DNA from: Calothrix sp. NIES-4105
Lineage (GTDB): Bacteria > Cyanobacteriota > Cyanobacteriia > Cyanobacteriales > Nostocaceae
Length of the DNA: 64,000 nucleotides
Direction of reading: 5' to 3'
NCBI RefSeq assembly: GCF_002368415.1
Contig: NZ_AP018290.1
Location: 3,051,614 to 3,115,613, forward strand
In this document: positions 1 through 8,986 of the stretch, piece by piece
Position numbering within the stretch: the first letter of the stretch is position 1
Layout of the letters: the number at the start of each line of letters is the position of its first letter
The notes under the pieces: model-generated
Seen by the model: only the letters and a program-made list of their open reading frames with translations
What the model was told of the DNA's origin: nothing
Database searches by the model: none
Position numbers and translations under genes: made by a program

Positions 1-272
1 GCTATCTTGTAGTGGTTGTAGTTCAATTAGCCTGTGAAGCTAGCTTTAGCCGTTGGCTTGTCAAAAGTGTTGTTGTTGTTATTGGAACTATTTACACAAT
101 TTTTCGCCTGTGGCAAGTTTGGGAGGGATTGCACTTAACTTCTTACACTCAACTTCAGCTAGGTTTATTATGGCTAGTTATGTTGTTCTGGATAGCAAAT
201 ATAATTATGCTAATTTTCATGGCTATTCCCACTATTCTTCCAGAAAAAAATGAAAATCAACCTTCTAATTGA
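1..272 (+). CDS. Small membrane protein, 5' end cut by window edge
   Basis: The reading frame is open to the left edge of the window, so the true start is probably outside. The visible 89 or so residues contain two hydrophobic segments (around VVVVIGTIYTIFRLW and LLWLVMLFWIANIIMLIF) and a short polar tail ending in NENQPSN. This fits a small inner-membrane protein or the end of a larger one. I do not recognise the family. An internal GTG at 12 could also act as a start. Confidence 0.5.
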   Translation, partial: YLVVVVVQLACEASFSRWLVKSVVVVIGTIYTIFRLWQVWEGLHLTSYTQLQLGLLWLVMLFWIANIIMLIFMAIPTILPEKNENQPSN

Positions 273-633
273 GAATATTGTTAAAGGTAAATTTCAAGCA
301 ACATACCCGTGAAAGAACGCGAATACTGTTTCAAGATACATTTGGGCTACAACCAATTCCAGAAAATTTTGCTTTTATATAAGAATCAGACGCGCTTTCG
401 AGAAGGCTACATCCGTAGCAATTTATCATAGTTATTTTATACTATATAGGATTGTGGCACCCTGAATTACTATAAAAAGTTTGCCAACTACGTAATTATT
501 GGTATTCCTGATTACATTAATAGAAAACAGGTACCTGACAGAGTAAATAATTATTGGCATAAAGGAAGTATCCTCTATACAATAAAGTAATTCCATCAAA
601 ATCTAAATAATTTCGTAACTGAACTGTGTAAAT
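273..633. other. Gene-poor stretch before the cyAbrB gene
   Basis: No convincing gene. A short frame around 295-380 reads like the decayed end of a protein (it ends ...PIPENFAFI then stop) but is too short to identify. The 200 bases before the regulator at 634 are AT-rich and may hold its promoter; no ribosome binding site or clear box stands out. Confidence 0.4.
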
Positions 634-1167
634 ATGGTGAGAAAGAAAGTAACAAAGTCCTCTGAACCCAAGGCATCATCTAAAAAAACGAAACAAAGTG
701 AACCCTCTAAAAGTGAGGTATCAGCCCAGAAAGTAAAACAAATTAAGCCCTCTCGGAAGGAGGTATCAGCAGAAAAAACTGAAAAAATTAAGCCTCTAGA
801 AGGTAAGGCATTAGTTGATAAAGTCAAAGAAATGCCGAATAGCAGTAAAGAAGAAAAAGCTAAAGCGTGTGGCTACTATCAGGTTACGGCTAGCGGTGTA
901 GAGCGAGTTAACATGATGAAATTCCTTAACGCTCTACTTGATTCAGAAGAGATATTATTAGATTCCCGTTCGGACGAGCATCGTCGCGGACGTAGTGCTA
1001 GCTACCGAATTGCAGTGCAGTCTAACGGCTCTTTGCTAATAGGTTCTGCTTATACAAAACAATTAGGCTTAAAACCAGGGGATGAATTCTCTATCAATGT
1101 AGGTAGAAAGCACATCAAGTTGGTAGCTATTTCAGAGCAAGAGAATCAAGACGAAATAGCTGCCTAA
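634..1167 (+). CDS. cyAbrB-type transcriptional regulator with lysine-rich repeat tail
   Basis: The C-terminal part (about residues 80-170) matches the cyanobacterial AbrB family: CGYYQVTASGVERVN, then FLNALLDSEEILL, an RRGRSASYRI stretch, and a SpoVT/AbrB-like end with LGLKPGDEFSINVGRKHIKL. cyAbrB proteins bind DNA and tune carbon/nitrogen balance, and in heterocystous species nitrogen fixation. Unusually, the first 75 residues are a Lys/Ser/Glu-rich tail with degenerate repeats (EVSAQKVKQIKPS, then EVSAEKTEKIKP), which resembles histone-like nucleic-acid-binding tails. Typical cyAbrB proteins are about 130-140 residues; this one has 177. Start at the first ATG; no strong Shine-Dalgarno is visible. 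Confidence 0.8.
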   Translation: MVRKKVTKSSEPKASSKKTKQSEPSKSEVSAQKVKQIKPSRKEVSAEKTEKIKPLEGKALVDKVKEMPNSSKEEKAKACGYYQVTASGVERVNMMKFLNALLDSEEILLDSRSDEHRRGRSASYRIAVQSNGSLLIGSAYTKQLGLKPGDEFSINVGRKHIKLVAISEQENQDEIAA

Positions 1168-1866
1168 AGGCAAATGAAAATTAACGATTCCGGCGCCTAA
1201 GAGCCATGTATTCCGGGGCGCCTATTTTTCATGCGTGAATTTTCCATTCCATACTTCGTCCGCAAACGCGAAATTTGGTGCAGCAGTCAAGAAAAATGCT
1301 GCACTTACAATTGCTAAATGTGTGTATTTAATGACATGAATATACTAAGTGTTGATTAGTACTAGACAATCATACTCGTTAAGATACGGCGTTGTATATA
1401 ATGTGCCAACACTTATAGATACTTAGGATTGCAGGCGCCAAAATGTAATGATTTTTCCTAAATCAGCCGACGCGACGCAGTAATTACCCGCCATTAAGCT
1501 TAATTTTATCCAGCCGATGATTGGCACCTGTCTTATCAGAAAAATTAATACTGTATTTTGGCACCGATATTGTAAAAACAACTAAAATTATTCTCCATCA
1601 GGTTTTATTCCATCCAACCACGGACGCAGCATTTTACCAACAACTTCTATTTCTATATCTTCGCCCCGGCGCCGGAAGATAGCGTAAGATGAGTACTAAA
1701 AGTGCTTGAATCACTAGGTTTTAATGATTTTTGGATTTTTGTATTATGTTTGTATTATAGCCTGATGTGGGCAATGCTTGTAAAGGGTGGGTGAGTGGCG
1801 CCGAATCAAAATGCGATATTTAAAATTAAATAAAGCATTTTGAATACTTATTGTTCAAGGCGCCTG
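1168..1866. other. 700-bp intergenic region with two possible gene relics
   Basis: On the minus strand, 1222-1336 encodes a signal-peptide-like piece (AIVSAAFFLTAAPNFAFA then DEVWNGKF and stop) without a usable ATG, probably the decayed start of a secreted protein gene. Around 1606-1690, also minus, a frame ends in KMLRPWLDGIKPDGE then stop, probably the end of another lost gene. GGCGCC sites are dense here (1192, 1217, 1434, 1669, 1797, 1859). No intact gene seen. Confidence 0.4.
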
Positions 1867-2988
1867 TTAGACACTTTTAGTTTTTTTATTCAATACTCTT
1901 GAAGCTGCATAAAAAGACAAAAAAGCAAGCACACTAACCATACTAGATGGTTCGGGTACAGGAACAACTTTCCTATCGGTATAAATAATTCCAATTGGAC
2001 GTAAAAGTTTATCGTTAGTTGGTACAAACACCGAACTGCTATTACCTTGTGACGGTAATGGATTGCCAAGTCGCGCATCATAACGTAGAATGGCGCCGAG
2101 GTTTCTACTGTTAGCAGTGTTGTTAAATCCAACAGCGTAAAGAATATTGTTGTTATCTAACGTTAAACTACCAATGAAGTTACTAGAAGGTACGCTATCA
2201 GTGTAGTTAGTAGATAGAGTATCAATCAAAGCTCCTGTTTTGGAGTCATAACGTCTAATATCATTTGCAAAATCGCTAACAAACAAATCACCACCAGAAC
2301 CAAAAGCTAATCCTAGAAAACTAACAAAACCAAAGCTGTCAGGTGATGGTGCTGGTTGGTCTACAAATACGGAAGATGTTTTTGTCGCAACATCAAAACG
2401 TAATACTTGAGAAGGTAAACCAAGGCTAAAATCCGGTTTCCCATCCACCGCAACGCTACCTTCAGTTGTAACGTAGAGATTTCCATCAGAATCAAATAAT
2501 AAGCCGTTAGGACCATTTAACCCCCCAGGTTTACCATTGCCCTGTGCAAAGACATCAATAAAGGCGCCTGTTTTGCCGTCATAGCGCAGAATTTGGTCTG
2601 TTAAAAAACTACTAACGTAAAGATTACCGTCAGAACCAAATGCCGTACCATAAGGGCGAGTCAACCCACCACCACTTGCAAAAGTATCAATAAATTCTCC
2701 ATTAGTTCCGTTGTAGCGAAGAATAGCAGAATTTTCCTTGGTGTCTCCACTCGATACGTAAAAGTTACCGTCAGAACCAAATAATAAACTGTCCGGCGCC
2801 TTCAAACCTCCGCTACCCGTAGTAATAAACTCACCCAAAAAGTTTCCATTTTCTTCATCGAATAATACTACATTGTCTCCTCTTGTATTGCCAATTAGTA
2901 GAGCTGCATTGGCAGTTTCCAGTCCAATACCCAAAGTTAACGTAGTTACAGCTAATCCAGTTTGGAGCAGAAGTTTTTTACTATTCAT
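1867..2988 (-). CDS. Secreted NHL/SMP-type beta-propeller protein with PEP-CTERM sorting tail
   Basis: 373 residues. A signal peptide (residues 1-28, ending near ANAALLIGN) is followed by repeated units of the type GSDGNFYVSS...ILRYDGKTGAFID, typical of NHL or SMP-30/gluconolactonase beta-propellers, with about six blades. The C-terminus carries VPEPSSMVSVLAF, a hydrophobic helix and a basic end (RVLNKKTKSV), which is the PEP-CTERM sorting signal cleaved by exosortase. The protein is therefore expected to be exported and processed at the cell surface. The ligand or enzymatic activity cannot be read from sequence. Confidence 0.85.
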   Translation of the reverse strand: MNSKKLLLQTGLAVTTLTLGIGLETANAALLIGNTRGDNVVLFDEENGNFLGEFITTGSGGLKAPDSLLFGSDGNFYVSSGDTKENSAILRYNGTNGEFIDTFASGGGLTRPYGTAFGSDGNLYVSSFLTDQILRYDGKTGAFIDVFAQGNGKPGGLNGPNGLLFDSDGNLYVTTEGSVAVDGKPDFSLGLPSQVLRFDVATKTSSVFVDQPAPSPDSFGFVSFLGLAFGSGGDLFVSDFANDIRRYDSKTGALIDTLSTNYTDSVPSSNFIGSLTLDNNNILYAVGFNNTANSRNLGAILRYDARLGNPLPSQGNSSSVFVPTNDKLLRPIGIIYTDRKVVPVPEPSSMVSVLAFLSFYAASRVLNKKTKSV

Positions 2989-3307
2989 TCTAAATGTTCT
3001 ATAGGTGACGCACTTGTTCAGTATAAATACTAAACATGACTTTTAGAGATAAAGTCATTAAAATACTGCTAAATTTACTGAATCTTGATGTTAGGCGGCG
3101 CTATTCAAATCACTATCGTCCTTATTCCAACGCACGTCCACAAACAGCTAGTCGAAATTTATATCAATGGAGACAATCGGAACGCGAATATAAATGCAAA
3201 TTTTCAAGAAGTAAATAAGAAACAAGCGCACGTTAAAAGAGATAAAGCTCGGCGCCTATACCTATAAAGAATAGGCGCCAGTATCAACAATGCGTAAAAG
3301 CTATTGC
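2989..3307. other. Intergenic region between two divergent-origin minus genes
   Basis: No convincing gene; two overlapping plus-strand frames of 60 codons here have no ribosome site and no recognisable content. The stretch should hold the promoter of the minus gene starting at 2988 and the end of transcription of the gene ending at 3308 (see hairpin at 3251-3279). Confidence 0.4.
3251..3279 (-). terminator. Hairpin built from two GGCGCC palindromes, likely transcript end
   Basis: GGCGCCTAT (3251-3259) and ATAGGCGCC (3271-3279) form a perfect 9-bp stem with an 11-nt loop, 29 bp after the stop of the minus gene ending at 3308. There is no clear T run on the minus strand, so it may be a terminator or an mRNA-stabilising hairpin. 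Confidence 0.5.
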
Positions 3308-4804
3308 TTAACTTTTAACAAGAATGACAGCATGGGGGTCACTTAAGTTATCCCTAGCATCACCGCTCTCAATAAATGTAGGCAAAACGTGAGCAAGCCG
3401 CCCTGATTTTTTATTCTCTACTTCAATAATTCCTAACCCTGGACAACTTCCTACTGCTGCGTGAGCCACTGATTGAGGTAAAGTACCGCGTAAAGCAATA
3501 TAAATTCTCTTGTCCTTTAAATCCAAATCAGCTAAATCAGGAGTTGGGTCATCTTCAGTTACCGCATTTAAAGTACTCTTACAGGCGCCTGAATTTTTCA
3601 AGCTATAGCTTCCTTTATATTCAAGCGTTTTATCTGCTCTAAATACTTCTACATTATTACGTACACGGTCAAACTGATGTAGATATTTATCTTTGGTAAC
3701 TACCAAGCCGTGAGCATCACGATTGTTACCAGGTAAAATTTTACCGTTATCTGGGTCAGCCCATACAGCTATGGGTGACGGTTGATTCGGTAAATCAAAG
3801 TTAGGCGCCTTTTTATAATCCTGAGTAAATTGGTATACAGTAAATTCGCTGTTATTTGGCGCCGGAGTACCTGTGTTGAGATACATACTGCCGTTTACAG
3901 AATGACCCCCACAACCAGCGGAGTGAACTGTATTAACGTCATACTCAGCTACAATTTGCATTGGTGTAGCATTGATGTCAACTACAAACATACCCCCACC
4001 CCCTAATGTCGCGTAGGCATATTGGCTGTCATCAGAAATAATCGGGCAAATAACAGTATTATTAGAACGTATATTAGCGGCCTGTTTTGCTATCCCGTTG
4101 GGTGTAATGGTTGATTGACCGTCTAGTATAACACCTGTTTTAGTGCATGAGATGTCATCAAAGGGATTAACATCTACAGCAATCGGTTGACCTAATATTC
4201 TGCCTGTTCCGCCAACTAAATCTAGGCTTGCATCAGCATTATATTGAAAACCAGTAATTTTCCCTTGATTATTTTTGGTCACGTCTACACGTTCAAGGAC
4301 TTTACCATTTTGGTTGGCTAATAGAATTTTTGACCCATCATGAGCAACAAAACTCATGTGGTTTTGTCTACCTGTATTGGTTTGAGTCGTGCGAAATAAG
4401 CATATAGGCTTTTTCGTTTGACTATTAACTATTCCTAAGTGACCAGAAGCTACAAAGTTAAGGGTGACATACTTATAATCCGGCGCCGGGAGAATTCCAT
4501 GAATTCTGTTAACATTATCACCCGTAGTTTGTAGTGCCGTAGGAAATAAATCGGTAGCCACATCTAAAACTAAAGGATTATCAATAGGTGGATTCTTTTC
4601 TAAATCCTTGCTACTATAAATTCTAACTTTACCACCATAAGAACCTTTAGGATTTGTAGCCGTAATCCCTTGAGTATTACCTTGGTCACTCATCCAAATC
4701 TCATAATCTGAATTCTGAGCATAGCTAATAGCTCCGGCAAAAACTAAGCTCAATGTTAGAATAAAGCCTAACAAGGAACGCATTAAAAACTTGGTACTCT
4801 TCAC
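3308..4804 (-). CDS. Exported beta-propeller-like protein of unknown function
   Basis: 498 residues with a clear signal peptide (hydrophobic LLGFILTLSLVFAGAISYA, cleaved near residue 29). The mature part has propeller-like units (DYKYVTLNFVASGHLGIVN; DDSQYAYATLGGGGMFVVD; DKRIYIALRGTLP) and several His/Gly-rich turns (HSAGCGGHSVNG; RDAHGLVVT; SDPHAVILV) that could bind metal. This suggests a periplasmic YncE-like or lactonase-like propeller, but I do not recognise a specific family. The upstream minus gene is more than 400 bp away, so it is probably transcribed alone. Confidence 0.7.
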   Translation of the reverse strand: MKSTKFLMRSLLGFILTLSLVFAGAISYAQNSDYEIWMSDQGNTQGITATNPKGSYGGKVRIYSSKDLEKNPPIDNPLVLDVATDLFPTALQTTGDNVNRIHGILPAPDYKYVTLNFVASGHLGIVNSQTKKPICLFRTTQTNTGRQNHMSFVAHDGSKILLANQNGKVLERVDVTKNNQGKITGFQYNADASLDLVGGTGRILGQPIAVDVNPFDDISCTKTGVILDGQSTITPNGIAKQAANIRSNNTVICPIISDDSQYAYATLGGGGMFVVDINATPMQIVAEYDVNTVHSAGCGGHSVNGSMYLNTGTPAPNNSEFTVYQFTQDYKKAPNFDLPNQPSPIAVWADPDNGKILPGNNRDAHGLVVTKDKYLHQFDRVRNNVEVFRADKTLEYKGSYSLKNSGACKSTLNAVTEDDPTPDLADLDLKDKRIYIALRGTLPQSVAHAAVGSCPGLGIIEVENKKSGRLAHVLPTFIESGDARDNLSDPHAVILVKS

Positions 4805-5221
4805 GCGCTTTTTAAAATTTTAATACTTTTATTTTTTTTACCTAAAGTATATATAACACGTCAATACTGCACTTGTACATAAATAAATTCACTATAAATC
4901 ATCTTAATATTTTCAGTAAAATTCTAAATGTACATCAAGTAACTAGCTATTTGCTGCATGAGTTTGTATAAAGAATAAAATCGTGTCAGGCGCCACTCGC
5001 TAGCGCTCAAATTCATTGTCGAAGACAAATTCAAAGTTAAAAATTCAAAATAACAAGAGAAAGTTCAAAATTACTATAACTACCTGTAGATTTGAAAATA
5101 TCGGATTACTTCTTCAATTTGTCTTCGACAATGAATGCACTTTGAATTTTCCCGGTATAGGCACATGAATGAATTTGAACGTTAACGTAAACGAAGTTTT
5201 GCCGAAGGCTAGTTATCCTTT
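4805..5221. other. Intergenic region with a long inverted repeat
   Basis: No gene seen. The stretch holds the inverted repeat described at 5011-5136 and AT-rich sequence upstream of the secreted propeller gene (start 4804). Confidence 0.4.
5011..5136. repeat. 126-bp element with perfect 21-bp inverted ends
   Basis: The 21 bases at 5011-5031 (core TTGTCGAAGACAA) are exactly repeated in reverse at 5116-5136, with 84 bp of AT-rich sequence between. The centre has no ORF. This is the layout of a small non-autonomous transposon (MITE) or of a large stem-loop transcript; no second copy was noticed in the window. Confidence 0.6.
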
Positions 5222-5509
5222 ATGGTAGTGAGTGGCGCCGTGTCAAAGCTTCGCTACAGTCAGCAAGTTTATGAATTTGGCAATGTAAGAATATTCTTAA
5301 AGCAGTTAAGGGACAAGCAAAGCGCATTAAAAGAACTTAATAAAGTTAGATTAGTGAGCGCCAATTCTTTGTTTTACTCAAGCTGGATGGAAGCAATCAA
5401 CCAGAATAAACCCATTGATAATGTTTATGTCGTAGACACAGCTAACAAGTTTACGAGTAATTACCAGGTTGTAATGACTAGAAAATATGTACTTAATAAT
5501 ACAAAATAA
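5222..5509 (+). CDS. Unknown 95-residue protein
   Basis: A 95-codon frame with ATG start whose stop is followed within 3 bp by a strong intrinsic terminator (5512-5551), which supports it as a real transcription unit. The protein is basic and predicted soluble (FLKQLRDKQSALKELNKVRL in the middle, TANKFTSNYQVVMTRKYVL at the end), without signal peptide or known motif. I do not recognise it. It could be the remains of a larger gene. Confidence 0.45.
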   Translation: MVVSGAVSKLRYSQQVYEFGNVRIFLKQLRDKQSALKELNKVRLVSANSLFYSSWMEAINQNKPIDNVYVVDTANKFTSNYQVVMTRKYVLNNTK

Positions 5510-5511
5510 AT

Positions 5512-5551
5512 GCAGCGCCGCAAAAAAATTGGCGCCTGCGCTCGTTTTTTT
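5512..5551 (+). terminator. Intrinsic terminator after the 95-residue gene
   Basis: GCAGCGCC (5512-5519) pairs with GGCGCCTGC (5531-5539, one bulged base), followed by a run of seven T at 5545-5551. One stem arm is a GGCGCC palindrome site. Confidence 0.7.
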
Positions 5552-6294
5552 GGTAGATGATCCACTTGCTACTCTGGTAATGTATAATACCATACTTTTT
5601 TGTTATATGCTGGAGTTGTGAAGGCGCCAATTCTCAAATACTCAAATACTTAAACGATATACGTACTCGACTTATAGGTCCTGTTACTTAGATTAAATTA
5701 CACTGCTGACAAAGTAATCAGTTTAAGTAATTAATCACGTTTCTCGACACCAACCGATAAAAATCTATATCAAAGAAGCATTAATACATCATCTATCCAG
5801 AGAAAGAGGTAACATTGGGAAGTTATATATATTACCAATATTAAATACAATGGTAATTATCTTGTCTTTGTAGAATAATTATGGTAATAGAAAATTTTTG
5901 TGATATTTGTTACGTTTTAAAGCTTGACTATTTAAAAAAAGTAGTTAAAAATGATTGAAACCGAAATTTAATGAACAATCCAAAACAATTTTAAGAATTA
6001 CATGCGATTTGTTTTGTAATAAAATGCAATTTGTTTTGATTTGAAAAAAAGCGTGAATGCTCATGAATTGCATTCATGAGTGTTTGCGTTTGATGAGTAT
6101 TAACTTATCTAAAGCTCTTGATTAAAAACAAGATTGATTACTGAGGTTAAAATTATGGTAAGCGATGTATAGATTTTGGACTTGAAAAATGGACAGCTTT
6201 ATCTAGCACAGAATTGTTATTTTTCCAAATTGAACTAAGAAATAAAAGCAGTATTAGATATATAAAATTAATTTGAATTTAAGGCAAACATAGT
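5552..6294. other. AT-rich gene-poor region
   Basis: No gene supported. A small perfect hairpin lies at 6060-6080 (CTCATGAAT / ATTCATGAG, 3-nt loop). Upstream promoter elements of the aminopropyltransferase operon are expected at the right end but none is clear-cut. Confidence 0.4.
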
Positions 6295-6474
6295 ATGCAA
6301 GTTTGTGGAACGCATTTGGTCGTTGAATTTTGCGACTGTGACAATTTGGAACTTTTGGATAATTATCAACCTTTATACGGAATTGTGCCGAGGGAAAACC
6401 TTGAAAGTTATAAACGATTTTGGATATGGAGAAGCCGCATAAATGAGCAGTGCAAATATAGATTGGAAGTTTAA
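6295..6474 (+). pseudogene. Possible remnant of speD (AdoMet decarboxylase) start
   Basis: A 59-codon frame starts MQVCGTHLVVEFCDCDNLEL, which resembles the start of class I S-adenosylmethionine decarboxylases (a G-x-H-L-L/V-V-x-x-x-x-x-C-D pattern). It then runs without the family's serine cleavage region and overlaps the start of the next gene out of frame. AdoMet decarboxylase makes the aminopropyl donor for spermidine synthase, so a decayed speD in front of an aminopropyltransferase gene would make sense. It could also be a real small protein or a coincidence. Confidence 0.35.
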
Positions 6475-7981
6475 TCGTCTAGAGCGTATCGTGCTGTTGT
6501 TGATTGCCGCAATCACTTCAGTTTGTGGATTAGCTACTGAATTACTGCTGGGAAACTTAGCGAGTTATCTGGTTGGGAATCAGGCCTTGTCTTACGGCAT
6601 TTCAGTCGGTGGGTTTTTAGCTGCAATGGGGTTTGGGGCTTATCTGAGTCGGTTCATTGCGGTACGAGAAACTCCTCAACTATTGCTGAAACGATTGGCG
6701 CAAATCGAATTAGCAATTGCCCCCCTCAGCACTTTTTTTCCTTTAATTTTGTTCACGCTTTTTATCTTCAATGCTCCATTTTGGATTGCTCTATTTAGCG
6801 CAACCCTAATTTTAGGAACATTAGCAGGGTTAGAGGTGCCACTATTAACACGATTGCTAGAAAAAGATGAGGAAACTCATAATGCCCTTTCTGGTGTATT
6901 AGCTCTCGACTATTTAGGCGCCTTGATTGGCTCGTTAGCATTTCCTGTTCTATTGCTACCACACTTTGGCATCTTTACTTCCTCAGTGTTCATTGGGATC
7001 TTACAAGCATCTATGGTGTATATTTTGGGGTTAGTATTTCGGGGCATTCGCATATGGCGCCAGTTAGGGTTATTTACCTGCGCTCTCCTCTGTTTCACAG
7101 GTCCGATTATTGTACCCTTAACGAATCGATTAGAGGCAATGCAGTATCGCGACCCAGTTGTTACCAGTTTACAAACTCCGTTGCATCGAATTGTACTTAC
7201 CCAAAACCCAAACGGTATGTCTCTGTTTGTTAATGGCAGTTTGCAGATGTCTACCCAAGATGAATATTACTACAACGAACTGCTAGTCCATCCGGCAATG
7301 AGTGCCGCTTTAGAGCCGCGTCAAGTCCTATTAATGGGTTTGGGAGATGGGATGGCATTGCGGGAAGTACTGAAGTGGTCGGATGTGCAACGAGTGGTAT
7401 TAATCGCATCTGACGAAGCGCTGACACGTCTTGCAATTAGTCATCCCCTGTTAGGTGCCGCCAACCAGAACGCATTGAGTGATCCCAGAGTTAAGATTGT
7501 TTACAAAGAAGCCTTTTCTGCACTGGCAAACTTGCACCAAACGTTTGACGTGATAGTCGCCGATTTTCCCGATCCGACTGATGAATCCACAGCTAAACTC
7601 TACACACAAGGATTTTATCAACGAGTGCGCGCACGTCTGTCTCCAAAAGGAATTTTAGTAACACCAGCTGCTGAAAAGACCCAGACTAGAGTTTTGGACT
7701 GTATAGTCGAAACGCTCAAATCTGTGCATCTTAAAACCTATCCCTATATCGCAACTTTACCAAATGCATCTCGTAACTTTGTCTTAGCCAGTCCTCAAGA
7801 GTTGCATTTAGATGAAATTTTGCTATCGGTTTCAACTCGGTTTTTGACACCTCAACAGTTAGCTCGATTATTTCACGATGCCTCTGCGCTTGCAATGAAG
7901 CATCGCCCCCAAGCTGTTGAAATCAATCGTCTCAGTCGTCTAGTTATTCTCAACTATCAAACAGGAGCTTCAACCATATGA
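6443..7981 (+). CDS. Membrane-anchored spermidine synthase-like aminopropyltransferase
   Basis: 512 residues. The N-terminal half (about 1-220) has about seven membrane helices; the C-terminal half (about 235-480) is a Rossmann methyltransferase-like domain of the spermidine synthase family: LLMGLGDGMALREVLKW for the nucleotide-binding loop, NALSDPRVKIVYKEAF, and VIVADFPDPTDESTAKLYT for the catalytic Asp loop. The acidic residue usually found after the second strand is replaced (VLIASDEAL), so substrate choice may differ from spermidine synthase. It overlaps the next gene by 4 bp (ATGA), so translation is coupled with an MTA nucleosidase, which removes the by-product of aminopropyl transfer. 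Confidence 0.85.
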   Translation: MSSANIDWKFNRLERIVLLLIAAITSVCGLATELLLGNLASYLVGNQALSYGISVGGFLAAMGFGAYLSRFIAVRETPQLLLKRLAQIELAIAPLSTFFPLILFTLFIFNAPFWIALFSATLILGTLAGLEVPLLTRLLEKDEETHNALSGVLALDYLGALIGSLAFPVLLLPHFGIFTSSVFIGILQASMVYILGLVFRGIRIWRQLGLFTCALLCFTGPIIVPLTNRLEAMQYRDPVVTSLQTPLHRIVLTQNPNGMSLFVNGSLQMSTQDEYYYNELLVHPAMSAALEPRQVLLMGLGDGMALREVLKWSDVQRVVLIASDEALTRLAISHPLLGAANQNALSDPRVKIVYKEAFSALANLHQTFDVIVADFPDPTDESTAKLYTQGFYQRVRARLSPKGILVTPAAEKTQTRVLDCIVETLKSVHLKTYPYIATLPNASRNFVLASPQELHLDEILLSVSTRFLTPQQLARLFHDASALAMKHRPQAVEINRLSRLVILNYQTGASTI

Positions 7982-8913
7982 ATCTACGTAGACGCGATTT
8001 GCTGTTAGGTGGCGCCGCTGCTTTAGTGGGCAGTCAAATGAGCGGACGAAGCAACAAATCGACAGCCAAATCAACTGAACCGCTGATTGCCGTAGTTTCT
8101 GCCTACCCACCAGAAACAGCAGCCAATGAGAAAATTTTTCTGGGCAACCGCAAACCTTACTCCATCACAACTTACAACGGCACAATATTTAAACAAGTTC
8201 GCTTTGAGGGACACAATCTGCTGCTGTTTTCAGCGGGGATGAGTATGGTAAATGCGGCGATGAATACTCAGCTTGCTATAAGTAAGTTTCCCATTTCCCA
8301 AGTTTTGTTCGCAGGTGTGGCAGGCGGTATTAATCCCGCTTATGACGTTGGAGATGTGGTAATTCCTGAGCGCTGGTATCACCACAGTGAATCTGTTTAT
8401 GCCCAGAAGATATCCCCTGGAAAATATTTACTGCCCGAATACTATAAGCAAAAGGCAGAAAACTATGACTTTATTTTTCCAGATTACGTCATGGTAAAGA
8501 AAGCAGGAATGACCGAAGCAGTAGAGAAAGAATTTTTTGCCGCTGATCCACAATTGCTTAAGATTGCTAAACAAGCGATTAAACAGGTGCCTGTACTCAC
8601 CTGTAATATACACTCACAAGCAAAAAACCGCCCCTGTCAACTTCATGTAGGCGGTAATGGCATTAGTGGATCGGTATTTTTGGATAACCGAGAATATAGA
8701 GATTGGGCAAGCAGGGTTTGGCAAGCCCAGTGTGTTGATATGGAATCAACAGCAATTGCTCAGGTGTGTTGGACAAACCAAAAACCTTTCCTAATTGTCC
8801 GTAGCCTGAGTGATTTAGCGGGTGGGCAAGACGGCGCAAATCCAATTGACCAAACCGAAAAACCAGTGGCTGAATCGGCAGCAATTGTCTTGCGCGAAAT
8901 TATTCGTTGCTGA
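7978..8913 (+). CDS. Exported MTA/SAH nucleosidase-like phosphorylase
   Basis: 311 residues of the nucleoside phosphorylase/MTAN superfamily. The N-terminus has a twin-arginine signal (NLRRRDLLLGGAAALVG), so the product is probably folded and exported. Family signatures: ISQVLFAGVAGGINPAYDVGDVV, VDMESTAIAQVC (substrate-binding Met-Glu) and VRSLSDLAGG with the catalytic Asp. MTAN cleaves methylthioadenosine or adenosylhomocysteine to adenine. The 4-bp overlap with the aminopropyltransferase gene, which would release methylthioadenosine, supports a shared task. An exported MTAN is unusual since its usual substrates are cytoplasmic. Confidence 0.85.
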   Translation: MNLRRRDLLLGGAAALVGSQMSGRSNKSTAKSTEPLIAVVSAYPPETAANEKIFLGNRKPYSITTYNGTIFKQVRFEGHNLLLFSAGMSMVNAAMNTQLAISKFPISQVLFAGVAGGINPAYDVGDVVIPERWYHHSESVYAQKISPGKYLLPEYYKQKAENYDFIFPDYVMVKKAGMTEAVEKEFFAADPQLLKIAKQAIKQVPVLTCNIHSQAKNRPCQLHVGGNGISGSVFLDNREYRDWASRVWQAQCVDMESTAIAQVCWTNQKPFLIVRSLSDLAGGQDGANPIDQTEKPVAESAAIVLREIIRC

Positions 8914-8986
8914 ATTAGGGTTAAGAACTGTTGCCTAAATACCCAGGTATTCCAATAATTAAAGGGTGATTCCGAGATTTTATTTT

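Noticed and set aside
3036..3267. Two overlapping 60-codon frames
   Set aside because: No ribosome site, low-complexity Asn/Arg content, mutually overlapping in different frames.
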